Assembly: GCA_947629075.1 (NCBI GenBank)
Contig: CANRCI010000061.1
Location: forward strand, 1 to 7,846
Direction: 5' to 3'
Origin: an uncultured Bacilli bacterium
GTDB lineage: Bacteria > Bacillota_I > Bacilli_A > RF39 > UBA660
Length of the DNA: 7,846 nt
Below the pieces are notes generated by a model, which saw nothing but the letters and a program-made list of their open reading frames with translations, was not told the origin of the DNA and did not search any database. Shown in pieces: positions 6,560 through 7,846 of the stretch (positions are counted from its first letter, which is position 1; each line of letters begins with the position of its first letter). Made by a program: the position numbers and the translations under genes.

Positions 6560-6591
6560 TCTAATACTATTTTATAGGAGGTAGTATTAGA
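6560..6591 (+). promoter_or_regulatory. Hairpin presenting the mntP Shine-Dalgarno in its loop
   Basis: TCTAATACTA (6560-6569) and TAGTATTAGA (6582-6591) are perfect 10-bp complements around a 12-base loop. The loop ends in the ideal Shine-Dalgarno AGGAGG (6576-6581), and the last paired base is the A of the mntP start codon. The structure could place the Shine-Dalgarno in an exposed loop while closing the start codon region. It is not followed by a T-run, so it is not a terminator. It does not resemble the manganese-sensing yybP-ykoY riboswitch often found before mntP genes. The function is inferred. Confidence 0.5.
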
Positions 6592-7124
6592 TGATAATTA
6601 CAATCTTGTTAATAGCAGTGGGTCTCAGTATGGATACTTTTTCTCTATCTATCATATATGGGACTTTGGGTTTGGAAAAGAAAAAGATTATAACTTTGAG
6701 TTTATTAGTTGGTCTATTTCATTATTTCATGCCTCTTTTAGGGGATATTCTCGGTGAAAACATTTTAAATCTATTACCACTAGAACCATCTAGAGTAGCT
6801 GGTATCATTTTTTTAATTTTAGCTATTCAGATGTTTATATCCTCATTTAAAGAAGAAGAAACGACTGCGATAAAGGGCATATTTTCGATGTTATTATTCG
6901 CTCTAACGGTAAGTTTGGATAGCTTTTCTGTTGGTATTGGTCTATCTACTACTATCGATAATATTTATAATGCTGCATTATGTTTTTCAATTACTAGTTT
7001 TTTATTTACTTTTTGTGGGTTATTCTTTGGAAAAGAGTTAAATAATTTTTACGGAAAGTACTCAACTATTTTTGGTAGTGTCATTTTATTTGTTCTATCT
7101 ATTTATTACATTTTTGTCTTATAA
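6591..7124 (+). CDS. mntP: MntP-family manganese efflux pump
   Basis: MntP proteins export Mn2+ across the cytoplasmic membrane and protect against manganese excess. The 177-residue protein has about six hydrophobic segments arranged as two similar halves. Each half carries the expected motif with a conserved Asp: GLSMDTFSLSI (Asp15) in segment 1 and TVSLDSFSVGIGL (Asp110) in segment 4. FHYFMPLLGDILG (about 43-55) matches the conserved glycine-rich helix in the first half. The length is slightly below the usual 185-190. The B. subtilis relative ywlD lies in the same neighbourhood, downstream of spoIIR, which supports the call. The ideal AGGAGG site is nine bases before ATG and sits within an inverted repeat. 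Substrate is inferred from the family; no metal-responsive promoter element was recognised. Confidence 0.9.
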   Translation: MIITILLIAVGLSMDTFSLSIIYGTLGLEKKKIITLSLLVGLFHYFMPLLGDILGENILNLLPLEPSRVAGIIFLILAIQMFISSFKEEETTAIKGIFSMLLFALTVSLDSFSVGIGLSTTIDNIYNAALCFSITSFLFTFCGLFFGKELNNFYGKYSTIFGSVILFVLSIYYIFVL

Positions 7125-7136
7125 AGTAAAGTTGTA

Positions 7137-7164
7137 TTGATAAAATCTAAATTTATGTTAAAAT
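7137..7164 (+). promoter_or_regulatory. Promoter for the aldolase gene
   Basis: TTGATA (7137-7142), a 16-base spacer and TAAAAT (7159-7164), with TG at 7156-7157, form a good extended -10 housekeeping promoter. The leader would be about 18 bases before ATG 7189. It makes the aldolase an independent unit from mntP. No intrinsic terminator is seen between mntP and this promoter. Confidence 0.65.
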
Positions 7165-7188
7165 TAATTTGGAAAGATGGTGAAGTAA

Positions 7189-7846
7189 ATGCTAGTAAAT
7201 AGTAAAGAGATGTTGCTAGAAGCAAAAGCTAAAAAGATTGCCGTTCCACACTTTAATATTAATAATTTGGAGTGGGCAAAAACAATTTTGGAACAATGCC
7301 AAGAGTTAGATATTCCGGTTATTTTAGGAGTTAGTGAAGGGGCTGCTAAATATATGGGTGGCTATAAAGTAGTAGCCAATTTAGTAAACGGATTGATGGA
7401 AGACTTGAATATAACAATTCCTGTATGTCTACACTTAGATCACGGATCAACATTTGAGGCTTGTAAAAAAGCAATCGATGCTGGATTTACATCAGTAATG
7501 ATCGATGCCTCAAAACACGTATTAGATGAAAACGTTAGAATAACAAAAGAAGTAGTAGATTATGCTCATGAGAGAAATGTAACAGTAGAAGCTGAAGTAG
7601 GACATATCGGTGGTCAGGAAGATGGAGTTGCCGATAGTAGTTTAAATGCGACTCTTGAGGATTGTCTTGCTCTAGTTAATGGAGCTGATATCGACAGTAT
7701 TGCTCCAGCTTTAGGAAGTGTTCATGGACTATACAAGGGTGAGCCTAATCTTGATTTTGAAACAATGGCCAAAATAAATGATAACCTTGCTATTCCTCTA
7801 GTATTACACGGAGGAACTGGTATACCAGAAAAAGATATTATTAAAG
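7189..7846 (+). CDS. fba: Class II fructose-1,6-bisphosphate aldolase, 3' end beyond right edge
   Basis: This zinc-dependent glycolytic enzyme splits fructose 1,6-bisphosphate into dihydroxyacetone phosphate and glyceraldehyde 3-phosphate. The window holds 219 codons of an expected 285 or so. The N-terminus VPHFNINNLEWAK is typical. Asp84 and the zinc ligand His85 lie in LHLDHGST. VEAEVGHIGGQED follows, with Glu136. Further metal ligands are His179 in APALGSVHG and His207 in VLHGGTG, where Thr210 replaces the more usual Ser. Closely related tagatose-bisphosphate and ketose-bisphosphate aldolases share these motifs. The GSVHG context and the gene's own strong promoter favour the glycolytic enzyme. 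GGTGA (7179-7183) lies five bases before the ATG. The B. subtilis fbaA lies in the same wider region of the chromosome. Confidence 0.93.
   Translation, partial: MLVNSKEMLLEAKAKKIAVPHFNINNLEWAKTILEQCQELDIPVILGVSEGAAKYMGGYKVVANLVNGLMEDLNITIPVCLHLDHGSTFEACKKAIDAGFTSVMIDASKHVLDENVRITKEVVDYAHERNVTVEAEVGHIGGQEDGVADSSLNATLEDCLALVNGADIDSIAPALGSVHGLYKGEPNLDFETMAKINDNLAIPLVLHGGTGIPEKDIIK

Noticed and set aside
6542..6590. yybP-ykoY manganese riboswitch upstream of mntP
   Set aside because: The gap is only 49 bases, too short for the roughly 100-base aptamer, and none of its conserved loop sequences is visible.
1318..7124. Recoded UGA (Mollicutes-type code)
   Set aside because: Tryptophan is encoded by TGG in conserved places (for example the SpoIIR WW pair) and no in-frame TGA interrupts any gene; prfA alone does not decide the matter.
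1..7846. A new defence, mobile or biosynthetic system
   Set aside because: Every open region is accounted for by recognised housekeeping, sporulation or transport families; no transposase, repeat array, toxin-antitoxin pair or unexplained gene cluster is present.

Overview
The window is an AT-rich, ordinary-density stretch of a low-GC Gram-positive chromosome. The gene set points to the class Bacilli in the broad sense, including Erysipelotrichia-like and RF39-like gut lineages. The evidence is an RNA polymerase delta subunit (rpoE) with its acidic tail, a DUF1934/YwiB protein directly before argS, and a prfA-prmC-spoIIR-mntP run. All complete genes end in TAA and tryptophan is encoded by TGG, so nothing suggests a recoded UGA. 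I cannot name a genus.

Layout: a class A penicillin-binding protein is read leftward from 1219 and runs off the left edge. Across a roughly 100-base divergent gap, everything else is read rightward: ywiB (DUF1934) and argS overlapping by one base, then rpoE with its own promoter and a terminator, then prfA, prmC, spoIIR and mntP with short gaps, then class II fructose-bisphosphate aldolase, cut by the right edge. There are no tRNA or rRNA genes, insertion sequences, CRISPR arrays or long non-coding stretches; the longest gap between genes is 108 bases.

Functions: the cluster mixes translation (ArgRS, release factor 1 and the methyltransferase that modifies its GGQ motif), transcription (delta subunit), cell wall synthesis (PBP), a sporulation signalling protein (SpoIIR), manganese export (MntP) and glycolysis (Fba). 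prfA-prmC is a direct enzyme-substrate pair. The order looks like a compacted version of the argS-rpoE-...-fba-...-prfA-prmC-spoIIR-...-ywlD neighbourhood of Bacillus subtilis (from memory).

No new defence, mobile or biosynthetic system is visible. The best leads are small regulatory ones. Two consecutive genes, spoIIR and mntP, have perfect 9-10 bp inverted repeats around their ribosome binding sites. A terminator-like hairpin overlaps the end of prfA. Four promoter candidates all carry an extended -10 (TGn) element. The arginyl-tRNA synthetase is of the E. coli-like type rather than the Bacillus type, although it sits in a Bacillus-like locus.
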